Shown: piece by piece, positions 28,081 through 36,522 of the stretch | Position numbering within the stretch: position 1 is the first letter of the stretch | How the letters are laid out: each line of letters begins with the position of its first letter | Assembly: GCF_000244755.1 (NCBI RefSeq) | Contig: NZ_AHOO02000005.1 | Location: forward strand, 806,001 to 870,000 | Origin: Leptospira licerasiae serovar Varillal str. VAR 010 | GTDB lineage: Bacteria > Spirochaetota > Leptospiria > Leptospirales > Leptospiraceae | DNA: 64,000 nucleotides | Reading direction: 5' to 3' | Translations under genes and position numbers: made by a program | The notes under the pieces: generated by a model | Databases searched by the model: none | What the model was told of the DNA's origin: nothing | The model's input: the letters and a program-made list of their open reading frames with translations, nothing else

Positions 28081-28500
28081 TTAATTTTTTCTTAAAAGCC
28101 AAGCCCCTAAAAATACGGAGACGATCTCAGTAGCCATACTTAAGTAGATGTATTCGTTTCCTGGTCCATCCAGAAATAAAGTGTATAGTCTTGCGATAAA
28201 CAATCCTGCAGCACTTGCTACTGAAAGAAGAATTGCCTGGGTCCTAAATTCCTGTTTTACTAAGCCGTAATATACTAAAAGCCCGACCCCGAAACATAAT
28301 CCGGAATACATCGCCCTAAAATCCGCAAGCGCTGCACTGGAATGTATCGTATAACCGATAACATTTGCCAAAGGAATTGGAAACAGAAGGAATGCCACGG
28401 TAAATCCGGCGTATACAGCTAAATTTAGAGCCAGAAAAATTTTGGTGATCCAACTGATAAGTGAACCGGTTTGATCTGAAATGGATTGAGTTTGCATCAT
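28081..28500 (-). CDS. DUF4345-like small membrane protein
   Basis: 139-residue protein with four hydrophobic segments (about 18-40, 55-75, 80-100, 110-135). The arrangement and the 'ALADFRAMYSGLCFG' segment resemble DUF4345. The ATG at 28500 is preceded by AGAGGACA and is followed by a second ATG; a longer in-frame start at 28533 is less likely. It lies 59 bp downstream of a membrane-anchored AraC regulator on the same strand, which may control it (inference). Confidence 0.65.
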   Translation of the reverse strand: MMQTQSISDQTGSLISWITKIFLALNLAVYAGFTVAFLLFPIPLANVIGYTIHSSAALADFRAMYSGLCFGVGLLVYYGLVKQEFRTQAILLSVASAAGLFIARLYTLFLDGPGNEYIYLSMATEIVSVFLGAWLLRKN

Positions 28501-28559
28501 TGTCCTCTCATTTAGAATGAGAAGAAGATACATCGTTTACGGAGATAGGTCGTCCGGCG

Positions 28560-29639
28560 TTATAAAGGCTTACACATTTTTCGATAAGAAATCGGGGTTT
28601 TTTGGGTAAGTTTTAGAAAAGCCTCATTGAAAGAAGATCGGTTATTAAAACCGACTGTCATAGCGATCTCTAGAACCGTTTTATCCGTTTCGGACAAAAG
28701 CCGTTTTGCATCTTCTATCCTATGATGGTTGATGAGCGCGAAATATCCTTTTCCAATCCTATTATTGATCAGCTCCGAAAATTGGTGAGTGGTCAGGGAC
28801 AATTCTTTTGCAAGTTCTGCCAAGGACAGATCTTCTCTACGATGTATTTTTTCGGATTCGAAAAGAAAGTTTAGTTTTTCTAATATAGGATCGATTTCCA
28901 AACCTTCTAATCTGGTCCTGGAATATTTCGACTTTGCTATATCGGAACGAATGGCCTCCGGAAAATCGAAATATTTCCTGCGAATATAATACACAAGCGA
29001 TACTGCAAGTGTCACCGTCAAAAGTGCAAGTTTCAGAAAGATAGGATCGAATATCAGTCCAATCATTCCGAAAACGGAGACAATCAAACAATCTAGAGCA
29101 AATATCCCAAATAAGATCTTAAATTTCAGTTCAGAGATTTGAGGAAGTATCTTAAAGATTGGAAAAACAAAACCTAGCGAGAATATTCCTGCGCCTATAT
29201 AAAGGATGCCGATACCGGAAATCGGATCTTGGATATTCCGGTGGATCTCGGTAGATGTAGCAGGTCCGGAATATTCTCCCAATCTAAAAAATAAAACGGC
29301 GCCCAAACAAACTAAGAATGGAAGGAAGAAGAGCGAATGAACTGCTTTGTATCTGAAGTCTTCTTTCAAGAAAGCAAGAAGAGTTAAAAAAGCAAAAGTA
29401 GGCGGGAGATATAAAAGAGGAAGATTCCAAAGTTTTAGGTTTAGATCCTGGCCTGCATTCTGGTTCAGGACGAGGGAACCAGAAAGTTGCATAAATCCCA
29501 ACGAGACTAGAGTAAAAGAAAGGTAAACTTGGAATCTATGTTTTCTATCGGAAGGAAATTCTCCGATTGCGAGTAAAAACGAAAGAAATCCTCCGAAGAG
29601 GATCATCCCGTCAGAAAACCATCCGAGTAACTCAGGCAT
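28560..29639 (-). CDS. AraC-family regulator with N-terminal multi-pass membrane domain
   Basis: 359-residue protein. About seven hydrophobic segments fill residues 5-230, a type of sensor common in Leptospira and Bacteroidetes. The C-terminal ~100 residues are an AraC/XylS double HTH: LSLAELAKELSLTTHQFSELINNRIGKGYFALI and the signature TVLEIAMTVGFNNRSSFNEAFLKLTQKTPISYRK. It probably senses a membrane or small-molecule signal and controls nearby genes, e.g. the DUF4345 gene downstream (inference). Confidence 0.85.
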   Translation of the reverse strand: MPELLGWFSDGMILFGGFLSFLLAIGEFPSDRKHRFQVYLSFTLVSLGFMQLSGSLVLNQNAGQDLNLKLWNLPLLYLPPTFAFLTLLAFLKEDFRYKAVHSLFFLPFLVCLGAVLFFRLGEYSGPATSTEIHRNIQDPISGIGILYIGAGIFSLGFVFPIFKILPQISELKFKILFGIFALDCLIVSVFGMIGLIFDPIFLKLALLTVTLAVSLVYYIRRKYFDFPEAIRSDIAKSKYSRTRLEGLEIDPILEKLNFLFESEKIHRREDLSLAELAKELSLTTHQFSELINNRIGKGYFALINHHRIEDAKRLLSETDKTVLEIAMTVGFNNRSSFNEAFLKLTQKTPISYRKMCKPL

Positions 29640-29694
29640 GGTCTTATTGTATTTTTGGAATAGATAAGTCGAATCGAAATTAGAATGATAAAAA

Positions 29695-30075
29695 TTATCT
29701 CATAGAAGTAAGATCTCTGTAAGCTCTTACAACTCCGTCCGCTAAGGTTTTAGTGAATGTGAGAGCCACTCTTGCTTTTTCAGATGCAATCATTACTTCG
29801 TGAGCGTCCACACTGTTCGGATCGTATACCATTTTTTGAGTAAGTTCGTCCGCTTCTACTTGCAGATCGTTTACGGATTTGAATGCGTTTCTCATCGCTT
29901 CTGAAAAACTTTCAGCAACGTAATCGGGAGCAACGGGCTCTTTAACATCTCCGTAATGACGTTGGTCGTCTATCTTTACGGAAACCTTGTCTCCTTTAGG
30001 AGAAAGAGGAAAACGAGAATCGGAATATCCGGAGTTATAAGTGTACCAAAGTTTGGAATTAAAATCTACGTTCAT
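29695..30075 (-). CDS. fliE: Flagellar hook-basal body protein FliE
   Basis: Basal-body protein linking the MS ring to the rod of the periplasmic flagella. 126 residues; the C-terminal half carries FliE motifs: FSEAMRNAFKSVNDLQVEADELTQK, then SVDAHEVMIASEKARVALTFT and VVRAYRDLTSMR. The N-terminal ~50 residues are longer than in many FliE proteins. It is the last gene of flgB-flgC-fliE, 12 bp after flgC. Confidence 0.92.
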   Translation of the reverse strand: MNVDFNSKLWYTYNSGYSDSRFPLSPKGDKVSVKIDDQRHYGDVKEPVAPDYVAESFSEAMRNAFKSVNDLQVEADELTQKMVYDPNSVDAHEVMIASEKARVALTFTKTLADGVVRAYRDLTSMR

Positions 30076-30087
30076 TTTTCTTTCCTA

Positions 30088-30549
30088 TTAAGCTCTTCCG
30101 ATCTCTAGGGCTTTGTTGAACATTGCCTTGGACCCGTTGATCATCTGGACGTTTGCCTCGTAAGATCTGGAGGCAGAGATCATGTCCGTCATTTCGGTGA
30201 CTATATTTACGTTCGGCATTTCTACATAGCCTTTTTTAGGTCCGATTTGGATCGCGTCTGGATGAGTTGGATCATAAGTTAATCTTAAAGGACTCATATC
30301 CTTCTCGATTTTCATTACTTTCACACCTTTACCCTCGCCAGGAGAAAGGCCAAAAGGATAAACGGGGCTTTTCCATTTGGTTCTAAGATTTACAGGAGTC
30401 AGGATCACTCTGTCTCTACGAAAAGGGCCGTCACCGTTTGTATTTCTAGTAGTAGTCGCGTTTGCGATATTGTTCCCGATCACATCCATACGGAGTCTTT
30501 GTGCGGAAAGTCCGGTGGCGGAGATATTAACTGCGCTAAATAGTCCCAT
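30088..30549 (-). CDS. flgC: Flagellar basal-body rod protein FlgC
   Basis: Proximal rod protein of the flagellum. 153 residues. The N-terminal rod motif SATGLSAQRLRMDVIGNNIANATT (read in parts) and the C-terminal VEMPNVNIVTEMTDMISASRSYEANVQMINGSKAM (in parts) are characteristic. Sits between flgB (37 bp upstream) and fliE (12 bp downstream) in the usual order, exported by the type III flagellar apparatus without a cleaved signal. Confidence 0.95.
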   Translation of the reverse strand: MGLFSAVNISATGLSAQRLRMDVIGNNIANATTTRNTNGDGPFRRDRVILTPVNLRTKWKSPVYPFGLSPGEGKGVKVMKIEKDMSPLRLTYDPTHPDAIQIGPKKGYVEMPNVNIVTEMTDMISASRSYEANVQMINGSKAMFNKALEIGRA

Positions 30550-30586
30550 CTTCTTCCTCTAAACCTTAGCTATGTCTCTATTGAGA

Positions 30587-31018
30587 TTAAGCCAACCTCA
30601 TTACGTTCTTCAAATCGCGGAAGTTCGCATTCATTCTTTCGACCATCATCATGTATTGCATTTGAGAATTGGAAGCTTCCATTACTTCTTTCTCGGGATC
30701 TACGTTATTTCCATCGGCTCTGACTGTGGTCAGATAATCTATGTTTGCCTTGGGTTGTACGGATTTATAATCTAATGGAGTAAAAAAGGAAATATGACGT
30801 TCGTCTTCGATCCTGGTCGGGATTGCTTTAGAAGCTTCAATCTTTTCCGATTCTAACGCTCTTTTGATCATGGATTCGAAAAGTACTTCACTTCTCTTAA
30901 AATGGGGAACATCTGCATTTGCGATATTGTCTGCGAGGACTTTTCTTTTTAAAGAGGCGGCGTTCATTCCTCTCTCTAATAAGTCCTGAGTCTTCATGAA
31001 ATGTGTTTTTTGGAACAT
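30587..31018 (-). CDS. flgB: Flagellar basal-body rod protein FlgB
   Basis: Proximal rod protein, 143 residues. The motif LKRKVLADNIANADVPHFKRSEV near the N-terminus is the FlgB rod signature, and the C-terminus ends in MMVERMNANFRDLKNVMRLA (helical). ATG 31018 is chosen because GGAGAG lies a few bases upstream; an ORF extension to 31159 would add 47 unusual residues. First gene of the flgB-flgC-fliE cluster, divergent from the STAS gene. Confidence 0.93.
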   Translation of the reverse strand: MFQKTHFMKTQDLLERGMNAASLKRKVLADNIANADVPHFKRSEVLFESMIKRALESEKIEASKAIPTRIEDERHISFFTPLDYKSVQPKANIDYLTTVRADGNNVDPEKEVMEASNSQMQYMMMVERMNANFRDLKNVMRLA

Positions 31019-31127
31019 AAAGCTCTCCCGTATAAAATTTCGGTTGAATTTCAAAATTCCCAAAGATAAAAAAAGGAATCTGGCCGAAAATTTCTTAGAA
31101 AAGGCCAAAAAAGGACTCAAATTGAAA

Positions 31128-31418
31128 ATGGGTGAAAATTCGGAGATTATCGAGATCAAGCCGGAGCTGACAGCCCTTTTTAACGACTATTACGCATTTC
31201 GAAACCAGTTAATGGATGCGATCGCCAAAAAACCGGCTAAAATCGTCCTGGATCTAAGTAAAATTCCTGTGATGAATTCCATTTCTATCAGTTCCCTGGT
31301 TTGGTTCTGCAAAAACGCCAAGTTAGAAGGGATAGCGATCGATATAAGAGAGATACATCCTGATTTAATGAAAACTTTCGAAGTGCTAAAGATCGACGAA
31401 TACTTTCAGCGGATCTAA
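31128..31418 (+). CDS. STAS-domain (anti-sigma antagonist-like) protein
   Basis: 96-residue single STAS domain. The core LDLSKIPVMNSISISSLVWF (residues 41-60) matches the antagonist signature in which a Ser next to an Asp or Asn is phosphorylated; here Asn50-Ser51 replaces the usual Asp-Ser. It probably binds a kinase or anti-sigma partner (family knowledge; partner not seen). ATG 31128 is used; a TTG at 31122 has a better-spaced AGGA and is a close alternative. Divergent from flgB. Confidence 0.8.
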   Translation: MGENSEIIEIKPELTALFNDYYAFRNQLMDAIAKKPAKIVLDLSKIPVMNSISISSLVWFCKNAKLEGIAIDIREIHPDLMKTFEVLKIDEYFQRI

Positions 31419-31517
31419 AATCTCAGCTCAATCAGCTTAAACTATACCCTCGTTCCTAGGTTCCAGGGCTTCGGGAATTCCCTGGACATCTTTACTATGC
31501 GGTATAGCTTGGCTTCC

Positions 31518-31922
31518 ATGAAAAAAATACTTTTTTCCCTATCGGTCTTATCCTTACTCATAGGCTGTCAACCTCCTCTACAGGAGAGAATCTTAGGTAT
31601 TTGGGAAAGAACTTCCGTTTGTGCTGCAGACGGACAGTGCAAAAATTCAGAGCCGGGCAAGGCTCCTAAACTCTCTATCTTTAGACCAGGACTTGCGATC
31701 TATGAAAATCCGGAAGATCCTGAAAACCAGCGCAGGATAGAATATGAGTTTTACGAAAAAGAAACCAAATCCAGAGAGCCTGAACTTATATTTAGATTTT
31801 TGAATTTAGGATTCGACATTCGTTATATCGTTAAAAAAGCGAATAAAGAGACTCTGGAACTATTCAGTCCCGAACTCAATAATACCGAAGTTTATAAAAA
31901 GTTAGGTCCTGCTCCCGAATGA
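31518..31922 (+). CDS. Small lipoprotein, unknown
   Basis: 134-residue protein. From ATG 31518 a Lys-start signal (MKKILFSLSVLSLLIGC) ends in a lipobox LLIGC with Cys17, so a lipoprotein is predicted. The mature part contains a Cys pair (VCAADGQC) that may form a disulfide and a lipocalin-like set of short strands (e.g. LGIWERTSV, KLSIFRPGLAIYENP). An ATG at 31497 would place seven residues before the Lys pair. The next gene overlaps its stop (ATGA), so they are cotranscribed. Confidence 0.75.
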   Translation: MKKILFSLSVLSLLIGCQPPLQERILGIWERTSVCAADGQCKNSEPGKAPKLSIFRPGLAIYENPEDPENQRRIEYEFYEKETKSREPELIFRFLNLGFDIRYIVKKANKETLELFSPELNNTEVYKKLGPAPE

Positions 31923-33016
31923 TCTTTTGTCGGAAGAATATTTTTGTGTTACTTCTAAGTTCTGTACTCCTATTCGGAGCTGGCCTAGGATCTAAGGAAA
32001 CCGAAACTTCCGACGAAAACCAATCCATAATTGCCCCTTCTCCTGAAGGGGAGTTACCTCTTCCTCCTCAACCCACAGACCAAAGCGAAGTTTCTAGAAA
32101 AAAATACCAGATCTTGGCTTTGAATACAGAAACGATCAATCTGCTAAGATCCAATGCTTTGGCTCGAGCCCAAGCAAATATAGAACGTTTGAAAAAGTTG
32201 GATCCGGATTGTTTGGAGTATCATTATCTAAACGGTGCGTATTTGTACGTGATCGGAAGATATCCACAATCCAAAAAATCACTCTTGAAAGCTGTGGAGA
32301 TCAATCCAAGCCATGATCCGTCCTATTATCTTCTTGGAATGATCTTTGTTAGAAGGGGTAAATGGGAATCTTCCGTTCAGTATTTCCAAAAAGCTGTGGA
32401 GCTTGCGAATTATAATCCTTTTTACAGATTGAATATGGCTTTGGCTTATTTCGAAACGGGGCAATATCTTAAAGCAAAAGCGGAAGCGGAGAAGGGAATA
32501 GAACTCAAACCTAATTACAGAAATCTAAAGCTGATCTTATTAAAAGTGAATTTTCTTTTGGGAAATAAAGCGGATGCACTTGCTCAATGTAAGGAATTTG
32601 CAAAAGAAGGTTTTATTCACAGGGAATTCGCTTATATCTATGCAAGACTTGCGATGGATATAGATAAAAATTTCCGTAAGGCGATCAAACTTTATAATCA
32701 GTTCCCCGATCTCCCTTTTAATGAGAAAAGATTTTTGGCCCATGCATACTTTCATACGGCGAATTACAGGGCCGCTGCAAATATTTATTCTATAATTTCA
32801 GGTTCTAAGATCCTTTCGGAAGAAGATAGGGTCAATTATCTCAGATCTTTGGTGTTTATAAAGGATTACAGAAGATTAGAAAATTTTGTAGCTTCTTGGA
32901 TGTTGGAAGAGCCCGAAAAAAAATTAAAGATCCAAGAAGCGTTGGATACAGCGGAACTTCTAAGAGAGAACGATCCGAAAGTATACCATATGCTTCCTTC
33001 TCGATCTCCTTATTAA
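31919..33016 (+). CDS. Exported TPR protein
   Basis: 365-residue protein with a signal-type N-terminus (about 1-24), a Pro/Glu-rich linker (about 25-65) and then TPR repeats for most of its length, such as YLNGAYLYVIGRYPQSKKSLL, YYLLGMIFVRRGKWESSVQYF and RLNMALAYFETGQYLKAKAEA (separate repeats). Function probably scaffolding in the periplasm. The start ATG overlaps the lipoprotein stop by four bases, so the two proteins are probably made and used together. Convergent with the DUF454 gene 5 bp away. Confidence 0.8.
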   Translation: MIFCRKNIFVLLLSSVLLFGAGLGSKETETSDENQSIIAPSPEGELPLPPQPTDQSEVSRKKYQILALNTETINLLRSNALARAQANIERLKKLDPDCLEYHYLNGAYLYVIGRYPQSKKSLLKAVEINPSHDPSYYLLGMIFVRRGKWESSVQYFQKAVELANYNPFYRLNMALAYFETGQYLKAKAEAEKGIELKPNYRNLKLILLKVNFLLGNKADALAQCKEFAKEGFIHREFAYIYARLAMDIDKNFRKAIKLYNQFPDLPFNEKRFLAHAYFHTANYRAAANIYSIISGSKILSEEDRVNYLRSLVFIKDYRRLENFVASWMLEEPEKKLKIQEALDTAELLRENDPKVYHMLPSRSPY

Positions 33017-33020
33017 CCGA

Positions 33021-33446
33021 TTATTCCGCTGCTTCTTGCTTTTTTGTGGGAAATCGAAGAATATAATAAATTACGCATATACCGATCACTGCCATTCCGA
33101 TCCGAACCTGCAAGAGAGGTGCGAATATCGCACTGACTGTCATTGTGATCACTATCGTGGAAACGGAGATGATCTTTGCTTTAAGTGGGATCGCTTTGTG
33201 GATCCTCCAATCTCTAATAAAACTTCCGAAATATTTATTATTCATCAGCCAGTTATAGAACTTTTGAGAAGCCCTTGCATAACAGGCAGCGGTTAAAAGT
33301 AAGAAAGGTGTAGTAGGAAGGACCGGTGTAAATATCCCGATAATTCCCAAAATCAAGGATATGGTTCCTATTATGATCAATAAATAACGAACGAATCCAT
33401 ATCTGTGAAGTTTTACTTCGTGGCTATAATCCTTCTGTTCTGCCAA
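33021..33446 (-). CDS. DUF454 (YbaN-like) membrane protein
   Basis: 141-residue inner-membrane protein. The DUF454/YbaN core is visible: LGIIGIFTPVLPTTPFLLLTAACYARASQKFYNWL at about residues 36-72, then HKAIPLKAKIISVSTIVIT and a last hydrophobic span. Three to four membrane segments. No biochemical role is established for this family. Separated from pntB by a strong minus-strand terminator, so it is transcribed on its own or with that terminator upstream. Confidence 0.85.
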   Translation of the reverse strand: MAEQKDYSHEVKLHRYGFVRYLLIIIGTISLILGIIGIFTPVLPTTPFLLLTAACYARASQKFYNWLMNNKYFGSFIRDWRIHKAIPLKAKIISVSTIVITMTVSAIFAPLLQVRIGMAVIGICVIYYILRFPTKKQEAAE

Positions 33447-33490
33447 TGGAATACCTCTTATCTAAGGTGTTTTGTTTTCAATTCAGGTTA

Positions 33491-33520
33491 ATAAAAAAAG
33501 GGAGGCCAAAGCCTCCCTTT
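33491..33520 (-). terminator. Rho-independent terminator after pntB
   Basis: Perfect 10-bp inverted repeat AAAGGGAGGC (33497-33506) and GCCTCCCTTT (33511-33520) with a 4-base loop. Read on the minus strand it is followed by a run of T (complement of AAAAAAA at 33493-33499), 38 bases after the pntB stop. Confidence 0.9.
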
Positions 33521-33557
33521 TGCAAGAATCATTTCCGTTATTTTCGGAAAATCCTTC

Positions 33558-34967
33558 TTAGGTATCCTTGAGTGCGGTCACTATTTCTTGGGTGGCTTTT
33601 TTACCATCTTGGAAATACATGAGGCAGTTTTCTTGGATGAAGAGAGGGTTAGGAACCCCTGCAAATCCAGGACTCAAGGAACGTTTGATCACGATAATGG
33701 TTTTTGCTTTGTCCACATCTAAGATCGGCATTCCGGCGATTGGAGAACCTGGATCCGTTTTTGCCAGAGGGTTCACCACGTCGTTAGCACCGTTGATGAT
33801 GACTACGTCTACAGTGTTGAATGTAGGATTGATCTCGTCCATTTCCTTCATTTTATCGTAAGGAATATCAGCTTCCGCTAATAGAACGTTCATGTGACCA
33901 GGCATCCTTCCTGCAACCGGGTGGATCGCAAATTCAACTTCGATTCCTTTATCGGTAAGTTGGTTGTAAAGCTCACGAACTGCGTGTTGCGCTTGAGCGA
34001 CTGCCATTCCGTAACCTGGAACGATCACCACTCTTTGAGCCATATCCAGTAACATTGCCACTTCTTCTGCGGAAGTAGCTTTTGTTTTACCAGTATAGAT
34101 GTCTCCGGAATCTGCAGAAGAAGTAGCTGCTCCGATCCCGCCGAAAAGAACGTTCGGAAGAGAACGGTTCATAGCCTTACACATGATCTGAGTAAGAAGG
34201 ATACCGGAAGCTCCTACAAGAGACCCAGAGATGATAAGAACATTGTTCCCTAAAACGAATCCTGTAGCGGAAGCTGCAAGTCCGGAATAAGAGTTCAAAA
34301 GAGCGATTACCACCGGCATATCCGCTCCACCGATAGGAATTACTAACAGAACTCCTAAAACAGAAGCTACTAGTACGACGTACCAATACCATTCTATTTT
34401 AGTAGGTTCGGTTACATTCAAGTAACCTAAGTAAAGCGCACCGATCAAAAATAAAACTTTAACAATCTGGTCTCCGAAGTAACGAACCGCTTTTTCAGAG
34501 ATCAAACCTTGCAGTTTTCCGAAAGCGATCAAACTTCCTGTAAGAGTTACTGCTCCGATAATACCGGTAGCTGCAGTAGAGATTGTGAACTGAAGATCTG
34601 CAAGTTGTTTAGTATCATGACCCGGTTGTAGGATCTCCATTAAAGAGTTTCCACCGACTAAAAAGGAAGCAAGTCCTCCGAGTCCGTTCAGAAGCGCCAC
34701 AAGCTGAGGCATTCCGGTCATTTCTACTTTAAGAGCGATAAAAGTACCGATTGCAGTTCCGACTAGGACTGCAGCACCTATAATGATGATATCGCTTTGG
34801 GTAATGGTCCCGTATTCAAAGAATACTCCCACTACCGCAAGGAACATACCGAAAGCTCCGGTAAAATTCCCTCTTACAGCAGTTTTAGGATGAGAAAGTA
34901 ACTTTAATCCAATGATAAAAAGGATACTTGAAACTAGATAAATGAGGTTAATATACGCTTTTTCCAT
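33558..34967 (-). CDS. pntB: NAD(P) transhydrogenase subunit beta
   Basis: Beta subunit of the proton-translocating transhydrogenase (NADH + NADP+ to NAD+ + NADPH), inner membrane. 469 residues: about nine membrane segments in the first ~270 residues (FGMFLAVVGVFFEYG, GGADMPVVIALLNSYSGLAASATGFVLGN), then the NADP-binding domain with VIVPGYGMAVAQAQHAVREL, HPVAGRMPGHMNVLLAEA, INGANDVVNP and KRSLSPGFAGVPNPLF. It lies 7 bp after pntAb. The NAD-binding alpha-1 subunit gene is not adjacent. Confidence 0.96.
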   Translation of the reverse strand: MEKAYINLIYLVSSILFIIGLKLLSHPKTAVRGNFTGAFGMFLAVVGVFFEYGTITQSDIIIIGAAVLVGTAIGTFIALKVEMTGMPQLVALLNGLGGLASFLVGGNSLMEILQPGHDTKQLADLQFTISTAATGIIGAVTLTGSLIAFGKLQGLISEKAVRYFGDQIVKVLFLIGALYLGYLNVTEPTKIEWYWYVVLVASVLGVLLVIPIGGADMPVVIALLNSYSGLAASATGFVLGNNVLIISGSLVGASGILLTQIMCKAMNRSLPNVLFGGIGAATSSADSGDIYTGKTKATSAEEVAMLLDMAQRVVIVPGYGMAVAQAQHAVRELYNQLTDKGIEVEFAIHPVAGRMPGHMNVLLAEADIPYDKMKEMDEINPTFNTVDVVIINGANDVVNPLAKTDPGSPIAGMPILDVDKAKTIIVIKRSLSPGFAGVPNPLFIQENCLMYFQDGKKATQEIVTALKDT

Positions 34968-34974
34968 TTATGGT

Positions 34975-35256
34975 TTAATCCTTTTTCTTGAACATTCCCA
35001 ACATGCGGTGAGTTACTACGAACCCCCCGATCACGTTGACGGTTGCAGCAACGATCGCGATAAATCCTAATACTTGAATAATCCAATGATTTGTAGTATG
35101 AAGAGTTAAGATCGCTCCGATGACTGTGATCCCCGAAATGGCGTTAGAGCCTGACATAAGAGGGGTATGTAATAGAGGAGGAATACGGTTGATGACCTCG
35201 ATTCCTACGAACACTGCGATTAAAAATATCGTCAGGTAGCTTACGAACTGTTCCAT
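34975..35256 (-). CDS. pntAb: NAD(P) transhydrogenase alpha-2 (membrane) subunit
   Basis: 93-residue membrane part of the alpha subunit, encoded separately as in many bacteria. Three to four hydrophobic segments, with the family-typical FVGIEVINRIPPLLHTPLMSGSNAISGITVIGA and ATVNVIGGFVVTHRMLGMFKKKD. It completes the proton channel with PntB, whose gene follows by 7 bp. The alpha-1 (NAD-binding, AlaDH-like) subunit would usually be encoded just upstream; here queC lies there instead. Confidence 0.93.
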   Translation of the reverse strand: MEQFVSYLTIFLIAVFVGIEVINRIPPLLHTPLMSGSNAISGITVIGAILTLHTTNHWIIQVLGFIAIVAATVNVIGGFVVTHRMLGMFKKKD

Positions 35257-35320
35257 ATTAGCTTCCTATGGACGGCGGCGGGGAAAATTCCTCAAAACCG
35301 ATGCCTTAAAATCTGTTCGT

Positions 35321-36028
35321 TCACTTTTCCGGGACGCCTGCTTCCTGAAAACCCTTTTTTCGAAGCAAGCAGGAGTCGCATTTTCCGCAGGGTTTGCCTC
35401 CGATGGGATCATAACAAGAATGAGTCATAGAAAACGGAACACCCAATTTAGAGCCCAATAACACGATCTCTTTTTTGTCTAAGAACTGCAAAGGAGTGCA
35501 GATCTCAAGAGGGTGACCTTCGGATCCTGTTTTGGTCCCGATTCGGATCGCGTCCGAATATGCTTTTATAAATTCAGGTCTGCAATCCGGATAACCGGAA
35601 TAATCTAAAGCATTCACACCAATATAGAGTCTTTTGGCTCCGATACCTTCCGCTAAAGAAACTCCGAAAGATAAAAACAAAATATTTCTACCGGGAACAT
35701 AAGTGTTCGGGATCTCGGAATGTCCTAAAGAATTTTTAGGCACCTTGATCTTCTTTTCAGTAAGAGAAGAACCTTGGAAAAATTCAGGATTTAATTTTTG
35801 GATCAGATGAGGCACTTCTAAAAGTTTTGTGATCTTTTTGGCCGATTTCAGTTCTTGTTTATGTTTTTGATTATAATCGAAGGAAAGAGCGATAGGAGAA
35901 TAACCGTCTTGGACGGCTTGGTACAAACAAGTGGTAGAATCCAATCCGCCTGAAAAAAGAACGACCGCTTTCGGATTTTTAGAATGAGATTTTGTTCGAA
36001 CACTGTTCGACCTCGAAGAAGAACTCAT
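35321..36028 (-). CDS. queC: 7-cyano-7-deazaguanine synthase QueC
   Basis: Makes preQ0 from 7-carboxy-7-deazaguanine and ammonia using ATP, in queuosine synthesis. 235 residues. PP-loop FSGGLDSTTCLY at about 25-36, central VPGRNILFLSFGVSLAE, and the zinc site near the C-terminus: CYDPIGGKPCGKCDSCLLRKKG (four Cys; shown in pieces). The N-terminal ~18 Ser/Arg-rich residues are an extension over the usual start near AVVLFSGG. queD lies 3 bp upstream. No queE in the window. Confidence 0.94.
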   Translation of the reverse strand: MSSSSRSNSVRTKSHSKNPKAVVLFSGGLDSTTCLYQAVQDGYSPIALSFDYNQKHKQELKSAKKITKLLEVPHLIQKLNPEFFQGSSLTEKKIKVPKNSLGHSEIPNTYVPGRNILFLSFGVSLAEGIGAKRLYIGVNALDYSGYPDCRPEFIKAYSDAIRIGTKTGSEGHPLEICTPLQFLDKKEIVLLGSKLGVPFSMTHSCYDPIGGKPCGKCDSCLLRKKGFQEAGVPEK

Positions 36029-36031
36029 TTT

Positions 36032-36409
36032 TTATTTCTCGGAAGGTCCGTTATAAACGCATGCGCTTGTGCAGGTTTCGTTTAAAGTGATCTTGTATAA
36101 AAGAGAAAGTTGAGGTTTAAGTTTTTTCCATAACCAGATGCTGATATTTTCGCTGGTTGGATTTTCTAGACCTTCTATTTCATTCAGAAGATAATGGTCT
36201 AGATAGTTTTCGAGCAAAGGTTTAACAACCTTGCTGACTTCCGCGAAGTCCATTAACCAACCCGTTTTTTGGTCCACCTTACCTTTCAGATGTAATTTGA
36301 ATCGAAAGCTATGCCCATGCATCCTTCTGCACTTATGACCTTCCGGAACGTTCGGGAGGAAATGAGCGGCATCGAAACGAAATTCTTTGGTAAGTTCTAT
36401 TTCTTCCAT
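36032..36409 (-). CDS. queD: 6-carboxytetrahydropterin synthase QueD
   Basis: Second step of queuosine synthesis, converting dihydroneopterin triphosphate to 6-carboxytetrahydropterin. 125 residues. Zinc ligands His16 (FDAAHFLP), His31 and His33 (MHGHSF), catalytic Cys27, the PTSENI loop and a C-terminal catalytic Glu in LNETCTSACVY. QueC follows after 3 bp. No preQ1-type riboswitch is visible upstream. Confidence 0.94.
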   Translation of the reverse strand: MEEIELTKEFRFDAAHFLPNVPEGHKCRRMHGHSFRFKLHLKGKVDQKTGWLMDFAEVSKVVKPLLENYLDHYLLNEIEGLENPTSENISIWLWKKLKPQLSLLYKITLNETCTSACVYNGPSEK

Positions 36410-36480
36410 TTGGATGTTGGACGAATGGTTGGTTCTGGAAAATGAAAGCCCGGTTTCGGAGCGCCGATCCGGAAATACGC

Positions 36481-36503
36481 AGACCGACTTCGCAAGTCGG
36501 TCT
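36481..36503. repeat. Perfect hairpin between queD and a small ORF
   Basis: AGACCGACTT (36481-36490) and AAGTCGGTCT (36494-36503) form a perfect 10-bp stem with a 3-base loop. It lies 20 bases downstream of the small minus-strand ORF's stop and 71 bases upstream of queD. No T-run follows on either strand, so it may be a Rho-assisted terminator, an RNA-processing site or an mRNA stabiliser. Confidence 0.55.
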
Positions 36504-36522
36504 TAAGAAGGCCGAGTAGAGA

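Noticed and set aside
31462..31486. Inverted repeat TCCAGGG ... CCCTGGA after the STAS gene
   Set aside because: The 7-bp stem has an 11-base loop and no T-run on either strand; too weak to call.
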